64,000 nucleotides of DNA, taken from the NCBI RefSeq assembly GCF_027923465.1, contig NZ_BRLB01000008.1, positions 1 through 64,000 of the forward strand, in the 5' to 3' direction. The translations under genes were made by a program, and so were the position numbers. Under the pieces are notes generated by a model. It was not told where the DNA came from, did not search any database, and saw only the letters and a program-made list of their open reading frames with translations. Shown here in pieces: positions 17,446-25,926 of the stretch. The number at the start of each line of letters is the position of its first letter. Within the stretch, counting starts at the first letter, position 1. The stretch comes from Vallitalea longa (GTDB lineage: Bacteria; Bacillota; Clostridia; Lachnospirales; Vallitaleaceae).

Positions 17446-18288
17446 TCATCCTTTTACACCACCAGCTGTAAGTCCAGAAACCATATTTTTCTGTATTACA
17501 AGAAAAATAATCAATATAGGAATAGCTGTTAATAGTGATGCGGCCGAGAAAATAGGCCAATTACGTGTATATTGAGTTGCTTGGAGAGCATATAACCCAG
17601 CAGCTAATGTATATTTTTCTGCACCTGTCATAAAAGTAACTGCGAATATGTATTCATTCCATACAAAGATAATAATCATAACCGCTGTAACTATTATTGA
17701 TGGCTTTGCTAATGGCATAATCAACTTAGTTACCAGCTGAAAATCATTAGCTCCATCTATTTTACCTGCTTCTTCAATCTCTATAGGTATAGTATCAAAA
17801 TAACCCTTCATATTCCAAAGACCAAATATAGCCATGGTTCCTACATATATCAATATTAATCCAAGATAAGAGTTCACTAATTTCATAGGCATTAATATAC
17901 GGTATATCGCAAACATGGATAAGATTGAAGGAAAGGCATTAAGTATAATTAATATATACAAAATCGTTTTCCTTCCAATAAATCTGAATCTAGAGAAAGC
18001 ATAGGCGGCTGGTATAGCTACAGCCAATGATATAGTCACTGTGGCAATAACCAATATTAATGTGTTTTTTAGCCATAAGAGATATGGCTTGTTAAATAAT
18101 ACTGCTTTATAATTATCAAATGTAACCTCCTTAGGAATAAAGGAAAAAGATCCACTCAATATATTATTAGTACCATTCAACGATACAGATAAAGTATAAA
18201 GAATAGGTACAATGCACAATAGGCATGCAACAATAAAGAATAGATTGAGCAAACTCATCTTTATTCTATGTTTCGTTCTTCTATGCAT
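17446..18288 (-). CDS. Sugar ABC transporter permease, MalG/CUT1 type
   Basis: The 280-residue protein has six predicted membrane helices and the cytoplasmic EAA loop EAGKIDGANDFQLVTKLIMPLAKP, which docks the ATPase. The ending NMVSGLTAGGVKG is typical of MalG-type permeases. It overlaps the upstream permease gene by 8 bp, with GGAGGAG inside that gene. With the binding protein at 19256 it should import cyclodextrins or maltodextrins. No ATPase gene is present. Confidence 0.92.
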   Translation of the reverse strand: MHRRTKHRIKMSLLNLFFIVACLLCIVPILYTLSVSLNGTNNILSGSFSFIPKEVTFDNYKAVLFNKPYLLWLKNTLILVIATVTISLAVAIPAAYAFSRFRFIGRKTILYILIILNAFPSILSMFAIYRILMPMKLVNSYLGLILIYVGTMAIFGLWNMKGYFDTIPIEIEEAGKIDGANDFQLVTKLIMPLAKPSIIVTAVMIIIFVWNEYIFAVTFMTGAEKYTLAAGLYALQATQYTRNWPIFSAASLLTAIPILIIFLVIQKNMVSGLTAGGVKG

Positions 18289-19219
18289 CTACATCTCCTC
18301 CTTTTAATCTGCCTCGAATGGTCAATGAGAATATAATCAATATCATAAATATAATAATGGATATTGCTGAACTGTACCCATAATTATTGGTAACAAAAGC
18401 TTTTTCATATGTATAAGTAATGATTGTATGAATATCTGCTCCTGTCTTGGAACCTTGTTGCTGCGTAAGCAGATAGATAATATCAAACTGCTTGAATGTA
18501 GTAAATATAGTAATAACAACTGCCGGTGCGATAATAGGTCTTAACAGGGGTATAGTTATTTTTCTTGCCTTACTGAAATATCCTGCACCCTCAATTGTTG
18601 CACTCTCGTAATATGCTTTATCAATACTTTGTAATGCTCCATCTATAATCATAATCATAAAAGGTAATGCCAACCACAGATTAACCATAACCGAAGAAGC
18701 AAAAGCTATATTATTACTGTTTAACCAGTGTACATTAGCAAACCCTAGCTTATTAAGCCAATGATTCAATAACCCGAATTCTGTATTAAACATTCCCATT
18801 TTCCATAAAAGAATAGATATGTACCCAGGCATTGCCCAAGGGAACATAAGTATGGTCTTATACAACCCTTTTAATCTAAGACCTTCTACATTCAATAAAC
18901 TTGCAATAACAAAAGCAATAATCATCTGTAATACCATGTTGACAATAGTCCATACAATCGTTCTACCAAAAGCAGTAAGGAATCCTGTATCTAATACAAA
19001 TAGTGCTTTCATATAATTCTGAAATCCAATTACTTGAAAATCAAACCAATGGTATACATTCATATTGGTAAGAGAGATATATCCAGTATAGAGGATAGGA
19101 AAAACAATCATAAGACCTATTAATGCCAAACCAGGAAAAGAATATATATATGGTATAAACTTCTTGTAACCTCTTTTTTTCATTTTCTGCACACCTGCCT
19201 TAATGTCACTTATACTCAT
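18281..19219 (-). CDS. Sugar ABC transporter permease, MalF/CUT1 type
   Basis: The 312-residue protein has about six membrane helices and the EAA loop ESATIEGAGYFSKARKITIPLLRP. It is MalF-like but lacks the large periplasmic P2 loop of E. coli MalF, as usual in Firmicutes. The start is uncertain: the ATG at 19219 lies 7 nt from a perfect hairpin and has no free ribosome-binding site, while ATG 19183 (MKKRGYKK) has GGCAGGTG about 8 nt upstream. It pairs with the MalG-type gene, which it overlaps. Confidence 0.9.
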   Translation of the reverse strand: MSISDIKAGVQKMKKRGYKKFIPYIYSFPGLALIGLMIVFPILYTGYISLTNMNVYHWFDFQVIGFQNYMKALFVLDTGFLTAFGRTIVWTIVNMVLQMIIAFVIASLLNVEGLRLKGLYKTILMFPWAMPGYISILLWKMGMFNTEFGLLNHWLNKLGFANVHWLNSNNIAFASSVMVNLWLALPFMIMIIDGALQSIDKAYYESATIEGAGYFSKARKITIPLLRPIIAPAVVITIFTTFKQFDIIYLLTQQQGSKTGADIHTIITYTYEKAFVTNNYGYSSAISIIIFMILIIFSLTIRGRLKGGDVDA

Positions 19220-19225
19220 ATTGCT

Positions 19226-19252
19226 ATACAGAAGGGGATACCCCTTCTGTAT
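19226..19252 (-). promoter_or_regulatory. Perfect 12-bp hairpin between binding-protein and permease genes
   Basis: ATACAGAAGGGG (19226-19237) and CCCCTTCTGTAT (19241-19252) form a perfect 12-bp stem with a 3-nt loop and no T-run after it on the minus strand. It sits 4 bp after the binding-protein stop codon. Such hairpins can protect the upstream mRNA from exonucleases, making more binding protein than permease; that role is inferred. Confidence 0.6.
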
Positions 19253-19255
19253 TAT

Positions 19256-20518
19256 TTATTTCATAGATTTAATCTGTTCTAGTGCTTTTTTCTGAGCTTC
19301 ATCCGAAGCCGTCACAGGATCTGCATCCCCTTTATTCACACTTGATAATAGATTCTCTGTTATAGACCACATGACATCCATTTCTGGTACGTTAGGCATT
19401 GGTACTGCTGTTGCAGAAGCTTTTTTAAGTGTCATGACAATCTCATTACTCTTAACTGCATCATCCTCATAACAATTATTGTTAACTGGTGCTGAACCCA
19501 TAGCTTTTGCTAAATTGATACCTATATCAGGTTTAGATAACTGTTGTAGAATTTTCGTTACTGCTTCCTTTTTACTTTCTGCTCCTTTTAATACATATAT
19601 ACCTTGGATACCAGCAAATGGGCTGATAGCTTTTACTGTTTCATTGACAACAGGCATAGGAGCTATACCAATATCAATACCATTCTCTATTAGGTCTGGA
19701 ATTAACGATGGTCCACCGATAGTAGAATGAGCTTTCCCTTCTTTGAACAATGTAGTCATGGTGTTATAATCACCATCTATTGGCATATATTTCACAAATT
19801 GCTTATGATATTTGATAGCATCTTTTGTTTCCTTAAGGTCAAGACCTGGCTCAGCTTTATCGTTGATAATGAATCCATTATAAGCATGAATCCATCCTAC
19901 AGTAAAATAAGCTGTACTATGTTGCTCAACAAATCCATAATTACCATCTTTCGTATTAGCTTCCATATAAGCCAATAAATCATCAGTTGTCCTTGGCGCC
20001 TCCTTCATAAGATCTTTGTTATACATGAATAACAAAGATTCAAAGTAAATAGGTAATTGATAGATTTGGTCTTTATACGTAGCTGCGCTGACAGTCATAG
20101 GTATAAAATCATCAAATGTTGATTCAGGAATGAAATCGGTAATAGGTGATAAAATTCCCATTTCAGCATATATTCCTATCTTGTCATGTGCAAAGAAATA
20201 CATATCAGGTGCACTATTAGGATCATTTCCAACAAGTTTTAGAGCTTCTGTTAACTTATCTTTTCTTTCAACGGAGACAACTATCTCTGGAGCTAACTTA
20301 TCAAGTTCTTTTTGAAGTTCTTCAGCTATAGTCTCTTGTGTTTCGTACCATATTTTAATATGTGTTGGTTCTTTAGCTTTTTCTTTCTTATCCCCTGAAG
20401 GATTCTCACTTTCTAAATCTACCGTAGTATTTTTGTCTTCTTCTTTTTTCTTGCCACAACCTACAATAGTACTCATACATAAAGTGGCAATCAGTAAGAT
20501 AGCTAATAATTTTTTCAT
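19256..20518 (-). CDS. Maltodextrin/cyclodextrin-type ABC transporter substrate-binding lipoprotein
   Basis: The 420-residue protein has a lipoprotein signal ending in STIVGC (lipobox Cys ~21) and a charged KKKEEDKNTT linker. The fold is that of CUT1 (MalE-like) binding proteins: PDMYFFAHDKIGIYAEMGILSPITDF, YKDQIYQLPIYFESLLFMYNKDLM and the WSITENLLSSV end are typical. It would capture cyclodextrins or maltodextrins made by the secreted CGTase and pass them to the two permeases. GGGAGG precedes the ATG. Confidence 0.9.
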   Translation of the reverse strand: MKKLLAILLIATLCMSTIVGCGKKKEEDKNTTVDLESENPSGDKKEKAKEPTHIKIWYETQETIAEELQKELDKLAPEIVVSVERKDKLTEALKLVGNDPNSAPDMYFFAHDKIGIYAEMGILSPITDFIPESTFDDFIPMTVSAATYKDQIYQLPIYFESLLFMYNKDLMKEAPRTTDDLLAYMEANTKDGNYGFVEQHSTAYFTVGWIHAYNGFIINDKAEPGLDLKETKDAIKYHKQFVKYMPIDGDYNTMTTLFKEGKAHSTIGGPSLIPDLIENGIDIGIAPMPVVNETVKAISPFAGIQGIYVLKGAESKKEAVTKILQQLSKPDIGINLAKAMGSAPVNNNCYEDDAVKSNEIVMTLKKASATAVPMPNVPEMDVMWSITENLLSSVNKGDADPVTASDEAQKKALEQIKSMK

Positions 20519-20580
20519 GTTAATACCTCCCGTTTTTTGTGATTGTCATTTCCCCATAGCTTATGGTGAAATACTATAAT

Positions 20581-20637
20581 TTACTGACAAGCTACACACA
20601 TCATACCCATGAAAAGAGCTGATATTTTCTTCTTCAT
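20581..20637 (-). pseudogene. 18-codon open frame resembling the CGTase signal peptide start (remnant or leader peptide)
   Basis: On the minus strand an ATG at 20637 follows AGGAGG and encodes MKKKISALFMGMMCVACQ, then stop. The CGTase gene starts MRKKMLVVFMVMVCVVCQ: the same length, with most positions similar, and in both the Shine-Dalgarno and upstream DNA also match. It looks like a duplicated CGTase 5' end cut down by a stop codon. It lies in the transcribed leader of the binding-protein gene and could now work as a leader peptide. Confidence 0.6.
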
Positions 20638-20777
20638 TCTCAAATCCTCCTAAAAGTTAATGTTTTTACTTATTTATTTGAAACTCTAGTTAAAGCTATA
20701 CTTGTAGGTCGATTAATTTCTAGAGTTTGAAATACGTTAAAACCGGGAATATTTGAAAGACATATTTTTTACCAATC

Positions 20778-20793
20778 AGGAAAATGTTTTCCT
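20778..20793. promoter_or_regulatory. LacI-type operator 3 (near-perfect palindrome)
   Basis: AGGAAAATGTTTTCCT is palindromic except for the central two bases. It lies downstream of the start point of the binding-protein promoter, at the place matching operator 1 of the CGTase leader. Confidence 0.65.
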
Positions 20794-20838
20794 AATAAAT
20801 TAAATATTGATTATAGATTTATTGGTAATTTTATACTA

Positions 20839-20867
20839 ATTATACATTTTCATGTTATAATTGTCAA
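20839..20867 (-). promoter_or_regulatory. SigA-type promoter for the binding-protein/permease operon
   Basis: On the minus strand TTGACA (20862-20867) and TATAAT (20839-20844) are separated by exactly 17 bp. Position and spacing to the divergent promoter match those in front of the CGTase gene, showing that the two regions are duplicates. Confidence 0.75.
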
Positions 20868-20886
20868 CAAAACAGCTATATTTTAC

Positions 20887-20934
20887 TTGACTTTTTTAGG
20901 AAAACGTTGTACTATATAAGTATAATGTTTTCCT
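20887..20934 (+). promoter_or_regulatory. LacI-gene promoter with two inverted operators (4 and 5)
   Basis: TTGACT (20887-20892) is 17 bp before TACTAT (20910-20915). AGGAAAACGTTGTACT (20898-20913) fills the spacer and overlaps the -10, and its inverted relative AGTATAATGTTTTCCT (20919-20934) lies at the start point. This indicates autoregulation by the LacI-type protein encoded 21 bp downstream. Confidence 0.7.
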
Positions 20935-20955
20935 AAAAAAGAAAGGATTGATCTT

Positions 20956-21966
20956 ATGGCAACCATAAAAGATGTGGCGCGAGAAGCTGGAGTATCCATC
21001 TCGACAGTATCTAAAATTATAAATAAATCGTCTCCAATATCAGCCGCTACAACAGAGAAGGTTGAAGCTGTCATGAAAAAATTACACTATTATCCCAATA
21101 CTAGAGCAAGGAATTTTGCCAGGCAGACAACAAAAAATATAATTTATATGATGAAAATTGAAAAGAATGTAGCTTTTACTAACCCTCATTCTTTTGAAAT
21201 TATGTGCGGTATACAAGAAGCTCTTGCTAAAAAAGACTATAGTCTAACCCTTATAAATTCTAATTCTGAAGAGAATATATCTAAACTCATTGATAAAATA
21301 ATCTATCAAAAAAGTGCTGATGGTATCATTATTCATGCTTCGGCATTTGACCCTACAATAGAGAGCGTTATAACAAAGTCTAATTTTCCTCATATGCTTA
21401 TAGGCAAACCAGATTATAACAGTGCCTTATGCTGGGTTGATATCAACAATTATTTATCTGGAGAAATTACAGCAAAACATGTTATTGAATTGGGTTATGA
21501 GAAGATAGCTTTCATAGGCGGCGCTGAAGATGATAATATATCAGCTCATCGTTTGGAAGGTGCAAGAACTATTATAAATCGTAGTCACGGAACCCTGCTT
21601 CATAATGAATATACCGATTCTTCCAAAAAAATGAGTTTTGAGGTGATGCATAGGATATTAAGAGAGGAAAAGACACCTGATACTGTAATCTGTGCTAATA
21701 ATAATATAGCTCTTGGCGTAGTAGACGCTATTAAATACAACAATTTCAAGATACCTGATGATATCTCTGTAATTACTTTTGATGATTATCCTTATTCTCG
21801 TATTACTGAGCCTATGTTATCTGTGGTTAATATTGATGTTTTTGATATGGGTTATCAAGCAGCTAAGACATTACTGCGAAAGATTAAGAATCCTAATCTT
21901 CAGGTTCAGTCTTATTCTACTTTGCCTACGTTGATTGAGAGAGGGTCCACTGTAAAATCTAAGTAA
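20956..21966 (+). CDS. LacI-family transcriptional regulator of the cyclodextrin/maltodextrin locus
   Basis: The 336-residue protein has the LacI helix-turn-helix at the start (TIKDVAREAGVSISTVSKIINKS) and hinge region NTRARNFARQ. The periplasmic-binding-like effector domain contains GYEKIAFIGG and ITFDDYPYSRITEPMLSVVN. It is divergent from the transporter operon and its promoter is full of 16-bp inverted elements also found before the CGTase gene, so it likely represses all these genes until maltodextrin, maltose or a cyclodextrin product binds. AAAGGA is 8 nt before the ATG. Confidence 0.9.
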   Translation: MATIKDVAREAGVSISTVSKIINKSSPISAATTEKVEAVMKKLHYYPNTRARNFARQTTKNIIYMMKIEKNVAFTNPHSFEIMCGIQEALAKKDYSLTLINSNSEENISKLIDKIIYQKSADGIIIHASAFDPTIESVITKSNFPHMLIGKPDYNSALCWVDINNYLSGEITAKHVIELGYEKIAFIGGAEDDNISAHRLEGARTIINRSHGTLLHNEYTDSSKKMSFEVMHRILREEKTPDTVICANNNIALGVVDAIKYNNFKIPDDISVITFDDYPYSRITEPMLSVVNIDVFDMGYQAAKTLLRKIKNPNLQVQSYSTLPTLIERGSTVKSK

Positions 21967-21997
21967 TTTTTTAACAATCTATTTTATAGTAATGACT

Positions 21998-22060
21998 AAA
22001 ACTCCATTGAAATATTTCTAACCATAATACATATATTAGTCAGTTTTCAATGGAGTTTCT
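21998..22060. terminator. Bidirectional terminator between convergent LacI and GH63 genes
   Basis: AAACTCCATTGAAA (21999-22012) pairs with TTTCAATGGAGTTT (22045-22058) around a 32-nt loop. GACTAA and TTAGTC inside form a competing pair. T-runs are short, so efficiency is uncertain. Confidence 0.55.
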
Positions 22061-22139
22061 AATTAACTTTATAAAATTTATTATATAACAAAAGACACTT
22101 CTATAGACACGAGAATACTAATTTCTTATAGTTAACATT

Positions 22140-23987
22140 TTAGTCCAATCTATCTAGCAATACAATATATGATAGAAGAGCGCCCCAACAATAGAATTTT
22201 TCACTGTTCTTCTTATTACATCCTTCTCCAGATATAGGACAATAATTTTCATGAATATGCTTGTTCACTAACCATTCCTTCATTATTAGATTCCCTGATT
22301 TGTCTGCCAATTGTGAAGCAATATCATCGAATTCACTTTCTTTCAATCCTAAATATACAAGTAAATTCATTGGTGGCCATATTCTCCCACGCCAATAATC
22401 TTGATCAGCAAAAGCAGGATTATCTTTTGCTATGGAAGGAAGAACCCATTCACCCCAAAATTCATCTTCATTCAATAGATGTTTATAAATCATTTCCTTT
22501 GCATTTTCTCTTGGAATAGCATCTGTAAGTAACGAATAGAAATTAGTTGGTGAAAGCTGTTTATCAAAACATCTTTTGTCTGTTCTATAGTTTAGATATA
22601 TACCATGTTCCGCACTCCAAAGTTCTGAAAGCCCCTTAGAACATTTTCCTATCCTGCTATCTAATATATCAATGACATCATTTCTATTTATCACTGATGC
22701 CAGCTCTTTTAGTGCTTTCGCATCTGCTATAAACAGACTTGTGAGACCCACATCTCCTAAGAAAAGGGTATTTGTTTCTTTATTCATAGGTATATGATCA
22801 TACATAGGTGAATTATCCAGTCCTGATTCAAGAGCCGCTCCAAAAAACTCTCCAGCACCAACTGATTCCCAGTAATTATCTATTCTAGACTCATATGGTT
22901 TGCTCCCCCATCCTAATATACCTTCTTTCACTTGTCTATTTTCATAATACCAAGTGTTCCATCCTAACAGATCATCAAAAATCAGTTCAACTATCCAATC
23001 CTCATTATATTTTTTATATATTTCCTTCAAAGCTATTGAACCTACAGGTGGCTGTGATCTATCAAGTGTCTTAAATCCATTGACGGCAACACAATTAGGA
23101 ATGAATCCTTCTTCTGTTTTCTCTCTTGTTATCTCTACGATACTCATGTATGCAAGTTCTTTTTGCTCCATTGAATACATCATACCATTGAAATACATGT
23201 CCCAACAATGCTGTACTCCACCGCCCCATTCTACAGCCCAAGTCCGTCCAGTAACAGTTAGTACTCTATCTTTCTGAGGCTCATATATCATATTCCATGC
23301 AAGCACTTCTTGAATTGTCTGATAGTATTTTGCTAAATCCCCATACTTATCAAGTTTATCAAAGTACTCTTGTCTATTGGATTGAATAATTCTATCTATC
23401 TCTTCTCTATTTTTATCCTCACCTGTATAAAAATACACGTAATCAAAAAGTACTGCTGCTATGTATGCAGATTTCGAAGGAATATTTTTATCGTCTGCTA
23501 ATGTTCCAAGCATTTTCAAGGAAACTTTCTTCTGATCACAAACTATATCTATACAATTACCTGATTTATTGATACTGCCATCTTTTCCCCATAGCAAACA
23601 TGCTTCTGCTACAACAGCAGCTTGTTTTTTCTGATTTGCTTTCGTATTTATCCTCAGATATATTTCATGATCTATACATGCACTTTCAACATCAATTTCG
23701 ATGCCTTTCCATTTAACAGTGATGAAGGTATATCTTCCATCATAACTATGAGCACCAGGCAATAGATCTTCTACACTATTATCTACTCTCTGGACATATT
23801 CTCTATCACTTAACCTGCTGGTCAAAGCCTCGTCTAGATATCCGCCTTCTCTATACTCTTTCAAACCAATATTTACAGCGATTCCATAAGGCATGAGAAC
23901 ATGAGACAACATACTTCTCACATTCCATGTGTTCCAGCCTTTAATAAATTCTTTTTTCAACTTATCATACTTATTTATATTTTTCAT
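22140..23987 (-). CDS. GH63-like (alpha/alpha)6-barrel glycosidase
   Basis: The 615-residue protein has no signal peptide. An N-terminal beta-rich region (~1-205) precedes a barrel with RTWAVEWGGGVQHCWDMYF (D263 is a candidate acid), KTEEGFIPN and the family-typical QDYWRGRIWPPMNLLVYLGL. These motifs are those of GH63 proteins such as YgjK and mannosylglycerate hydrolase-type enzymes. It probably cleaves an alpha-linked oligosaccharide in the cytoplasm; which one is not evident. It shares an operon with the mutarotase-like gene (5-bp gap) and follows a CUT1 transporter. GGGGAG precedes the ATG. Confidence 0.75.
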   Translation of the reverse strand: MKNINKYDKLKKEFIKGWNTWNVRSMLSHVLMPYGIAVNIGLKEYREGGYLDEALTSRLSDREYVQRVDNSVEDLLPGAHSYDGRYTFITVKWKGIEIDVESACIDHEIYLRINTKANQKKQAAVVAEACLLWGKDGSINKSGNCIDIVCDQKKVSLKMLGTLADDKNIPSKSAYIAAVLFDYVYFYTGEDKNREEIDRIIQSNRQEYFDKLDKYGDLAKYYQTIQEVLAWNMIYEPQKDRVLTVTGRTWAVEWGGGVQHCWDMYFNGMMYSMEQKELAYMSIVEITREKTEEGFIPNCVAVNGFKTLDRSQPPVGSIALKEIYKKYNEDWIVELIFDDLLGWNTWYYENRQVKEGILGWGSKPYESRIDNYWESVGAGEFFGAALESGLDNSPMYDHIPMNKETNTLFLGDVGLTSLFIADAKALKELASVINRNDVIDILDSRIGKCSKGLSELWSAEHGIYLNYRTDKRCFDKQLSPTNFYSLLTDAIPRENAKEMIYKHLLNEDEFWGEWVLPSIAKDNPAFADQDYWRGRIWPPMNLLVYLGLKESEFDDIASQLADKSGNLIMKEWLVNKHIHENYCPISGEGCNKKNSEKFYCWGALLSYIVLLDRLD

Positions 23988-23992
23988 AATAG

Positions 23993-24292
23993 CTACTCCC
24001 CAATCGGATAATGATATACCTCTACAGGCTCACATTTTTGTTCTTCTGCTATTGATAATGTTTTCATGTATTCTTGCCATCTTTTATCTGAATCAAGATT
24101 ATTGGCATGTTCTAACCAAATTTCATCATACTCTAAGTATATATATACTTTATTTCTAAGCAAAAAACTAGAAATTTGTTTCATTCCATATCTTTTATAA
24201 TCATCTAAAAGTTCTTTCCAAATATTTTCATGTGCATTAATATATTCACTAATACATTCCTTTTTAAGTGTACCAATTTTTAATTCTCTCAT
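23993..24292 (-). CDS. L-rhamnose mutarotase-like protein
   Basis: The 99-residue protein (ATG at 24292, 9 nt after AGGA; an upstream TTG gives three more residues) has the RhaM pattern. It has an early His-rich segment (KECISEYINAHENIWKELLDDYKRYGMKQISSF), EYDE in the middle, and WQEYMKTLSIAEEQKCEPVEVYHY near the end. RhaM-type proteins interconvert alpha- and beta-L-rhamnose. The neighbouring GH63 gene suggests that the sugar released may be rhamnose-containing or that the protein acts on another aldose. Confidence 0.75.
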   Translation of the reverse strand: MRELKIGTLKKECISEYINAHENIWKELLDDYKRYGMKQISSFLLRNKVYIYLEYDEIWLEHANNLDSDKRWQEYMKTLSIAEEQKCEPVEVYHYPIGE

Positions 24293-24349
24293 TACATTCA
24301 ATCCTATTCTTATAATCTATATTTCATAACAAAGGGCCATTCCTAATAA

Positions 24350-24389
24350 AAGATTTCAAGGTTTATAGAAAGCATAACTTTCCTAATTC
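24350..24389. repeat. Short dispersed repeat, copy 1
   Basis: The stretch AGATTTCAAGG ... TAGAAAG ... ATAACTTTCCTA recurs at 45028-45066 and 48201-48237. It lies just after the transporter operon's terminator. Origin unknown. Confidence 0.4.
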
Positions 24390-24390
24390 A

Positions 24391-24441
24391 TAAAAAAGAG
24401 CTATCTAAATGTCTGCTATATCCTTAGATAACTCCTTTTAT
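24391..24441 (-). terminator. Terminator of the CUT1/URO-D operon
   Basis: On the minus strand GAGTTATCTAA pairs with TTAGATAGCTC (one G-T pair) and is followed by TTTTTT. It lies 25 bp after the binding-protein stop and separates this operon from the mutarotase/GH63 genes. Confidence 0.75.
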
Positions 24442-24465
24442 TTTTATTCTCTATCTAGAGCGAAC

Positions 24466-25779
24466 TTATTTTCTAATAGACTTGGTAGATTCATCAAGTT
24501 TATTGATTAACTCATCTTCTGTTATTTGATCTGCACAGAATGCTTGTAGAGAAGGAGTATATTCCGCAATAAAACCTTCTGGTAAACGTGTCCAGTAATA
24601 TTGTGTTGTCTTTCCTGCCTTGATATATTCATCAGCAGCTACTGAAATATTACCTAACTCTGCAACATCATATTCAACACCTTTGAATGGTGGCATGAAT
24701 TTAAAATTTTCAACTAATGATTTTACAGCTTCTTCATTAGTCGCCATATAAGTTAAGAAATCTTTTATTTCTTTTATATATTTAGAATCTTTATTGACTA
24801 CCCAATAACCTGATACTCCTGTAGGAAGTACATCTACATCATCTTTATTATTTGTCAGATAACCGAACATACCAAGATTCATGTCAGGATTCAATTGGTC
24901 CAGACTAGGCTGTATCCATACACCCTGTGATATTATTGCTGCCCTACCAGCTGCAAAATCAGCAATACTAGTATTATAATCTTCTGCTATTGAATTAGGA
25001 AGACCATAATCAACTGTTAATTTTAATAATTTTGCCATCTCTTTAGATGCCTTTTGGTCTGCAAATGTTTCAGAAATACCTACTCTATTAGCAAATTCTA
25101 TACCGTCCATATCCACTTTACTTAACAATGCTCCATTAAGAAAATGTTGACCTAAAACCCAACCTTCTTTATAACCATTTACAAAAGGCATGATACCAGC
25201 ATCCATTAATTTTTTGCATGTTTCTTCTAATTCAGAATATGTTGTAGGAGAAGATTGAATTCCTGCTTGTTCGAATAGATCTTTATTGTAGATGAATCCA
25301 TATGGTTCTATAACCATAGGTTGACCATAGATCTTCCCATCTTTAGTTATATCAGTTAAAGTACCATCAATACAATTTTCAATCCATGGTTCTGAAGCTA
25401 GATCTATAATATATTCCTCAAATATTTCTAAATCACAATATTTAGTCGCACAGAACATATCTGGAACCTCTTCAGAAGCGAACTTAGTCTTAAGAGTTGT
25501 AACATAATCACCACTACCACCTACAGTCTCTACTTCTATTTTGACATTTCCATCGTACTGTTCGCAGAATCTGTCAGCTAAATCTTGCATTTGATTTATA
25601 GTATCAACTTTGAATTGAAAAATCTTGATAGTTTTCACTTCATCAGATGTAGATTTACTTTTATCATCTTGAGATGACCCATTTTCATTGGTAGAATTTT
25701 TCTCACCTGAACACGCACACATACTTATTACTGTACATAAACAAAGTACCATAACGATTAGTTTTTTGATCTTTTTCAT
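24466..25779 (-). CDS. Sugar ABC transporter substrate-binding lipoprotein (CUT1)
   Basis: The 437-residue protein (ATG 25779, after AAGGAG) starts MKKIKKLIVMVLCLCTVISMCAC, with a lipobox Cys near 22. The rest matches CUT1 binding proteins: PDMFCATKYCDLEIFEEYIIDLASEPW, YGQPMVIEPYGFIYNKDLFEQAG and YWTRLPEGFIAEYTPSLQAF. An upstream in-frame extension exists but has no ribosome-binding site. Unusually the binding protein is the last gene of its operon, after two permeases and a URO-D-like gene. Substrate unknown; nearby GH63 and mutarotase genes suggest an oligosaccharide. Confidence 0.9.
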   Translation of the reverse strand: MKKIKKLIVMVLCLCTVISMCACSGEKNSTNENGSSQDDKSKSTSDEVKTIKIFQFKVDTINQMQDLADRFCEQYDGNVKIEVETVGGSGDYVTTLKTKFASEEVPDMFCATKYCDLEIFEEYIIDLASEPWIENCIDGTLTDITKDGKIYGQPMVIEPYGFIYNKDLFEQAGIQSSPTTYSELEETCKKLMDAGIMPFVNGYKEGWVLGQHFLNGALLSKVDMDGIEFANRVGISETFADQKASKEMAKLLKLTVDYGLPNSIAEDYNTSIADFAAGRAAIISQGVWIQPSLDQLNPDMNLGMFGYLTNNKDDVDVLPTGVSGYWVVNKDSKYIKEIKDFLTYMATNEEAVKSLVENFKFMPPFKGVEYDVAELGNISVAADEYIKAGKTTQYYWTRLPEGFIAEYTPSLQAFCADQITEDELINKLDESTKSIRK

Positions 25780-25926
25780 GTTTTCATTCTCCTTTTTTGT
25801 TGATCTTTCTAGTTTATGAATCATTGCTCTTTTTTGATTTTTTATTTTATCCAACTCAGTTACATAAAACCCTAACATAATAAATCACTTACTGCTTATC
25901 TTGATAAATCTATATTGCTAATATTA

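Noticed and set aside
25780-25878. N-terminal extension of the binding protein to 25878
   Set aside because: AAGGAG plus ATG at 25779 gives a classical lipoprotein signal; the extension would bury it internally.
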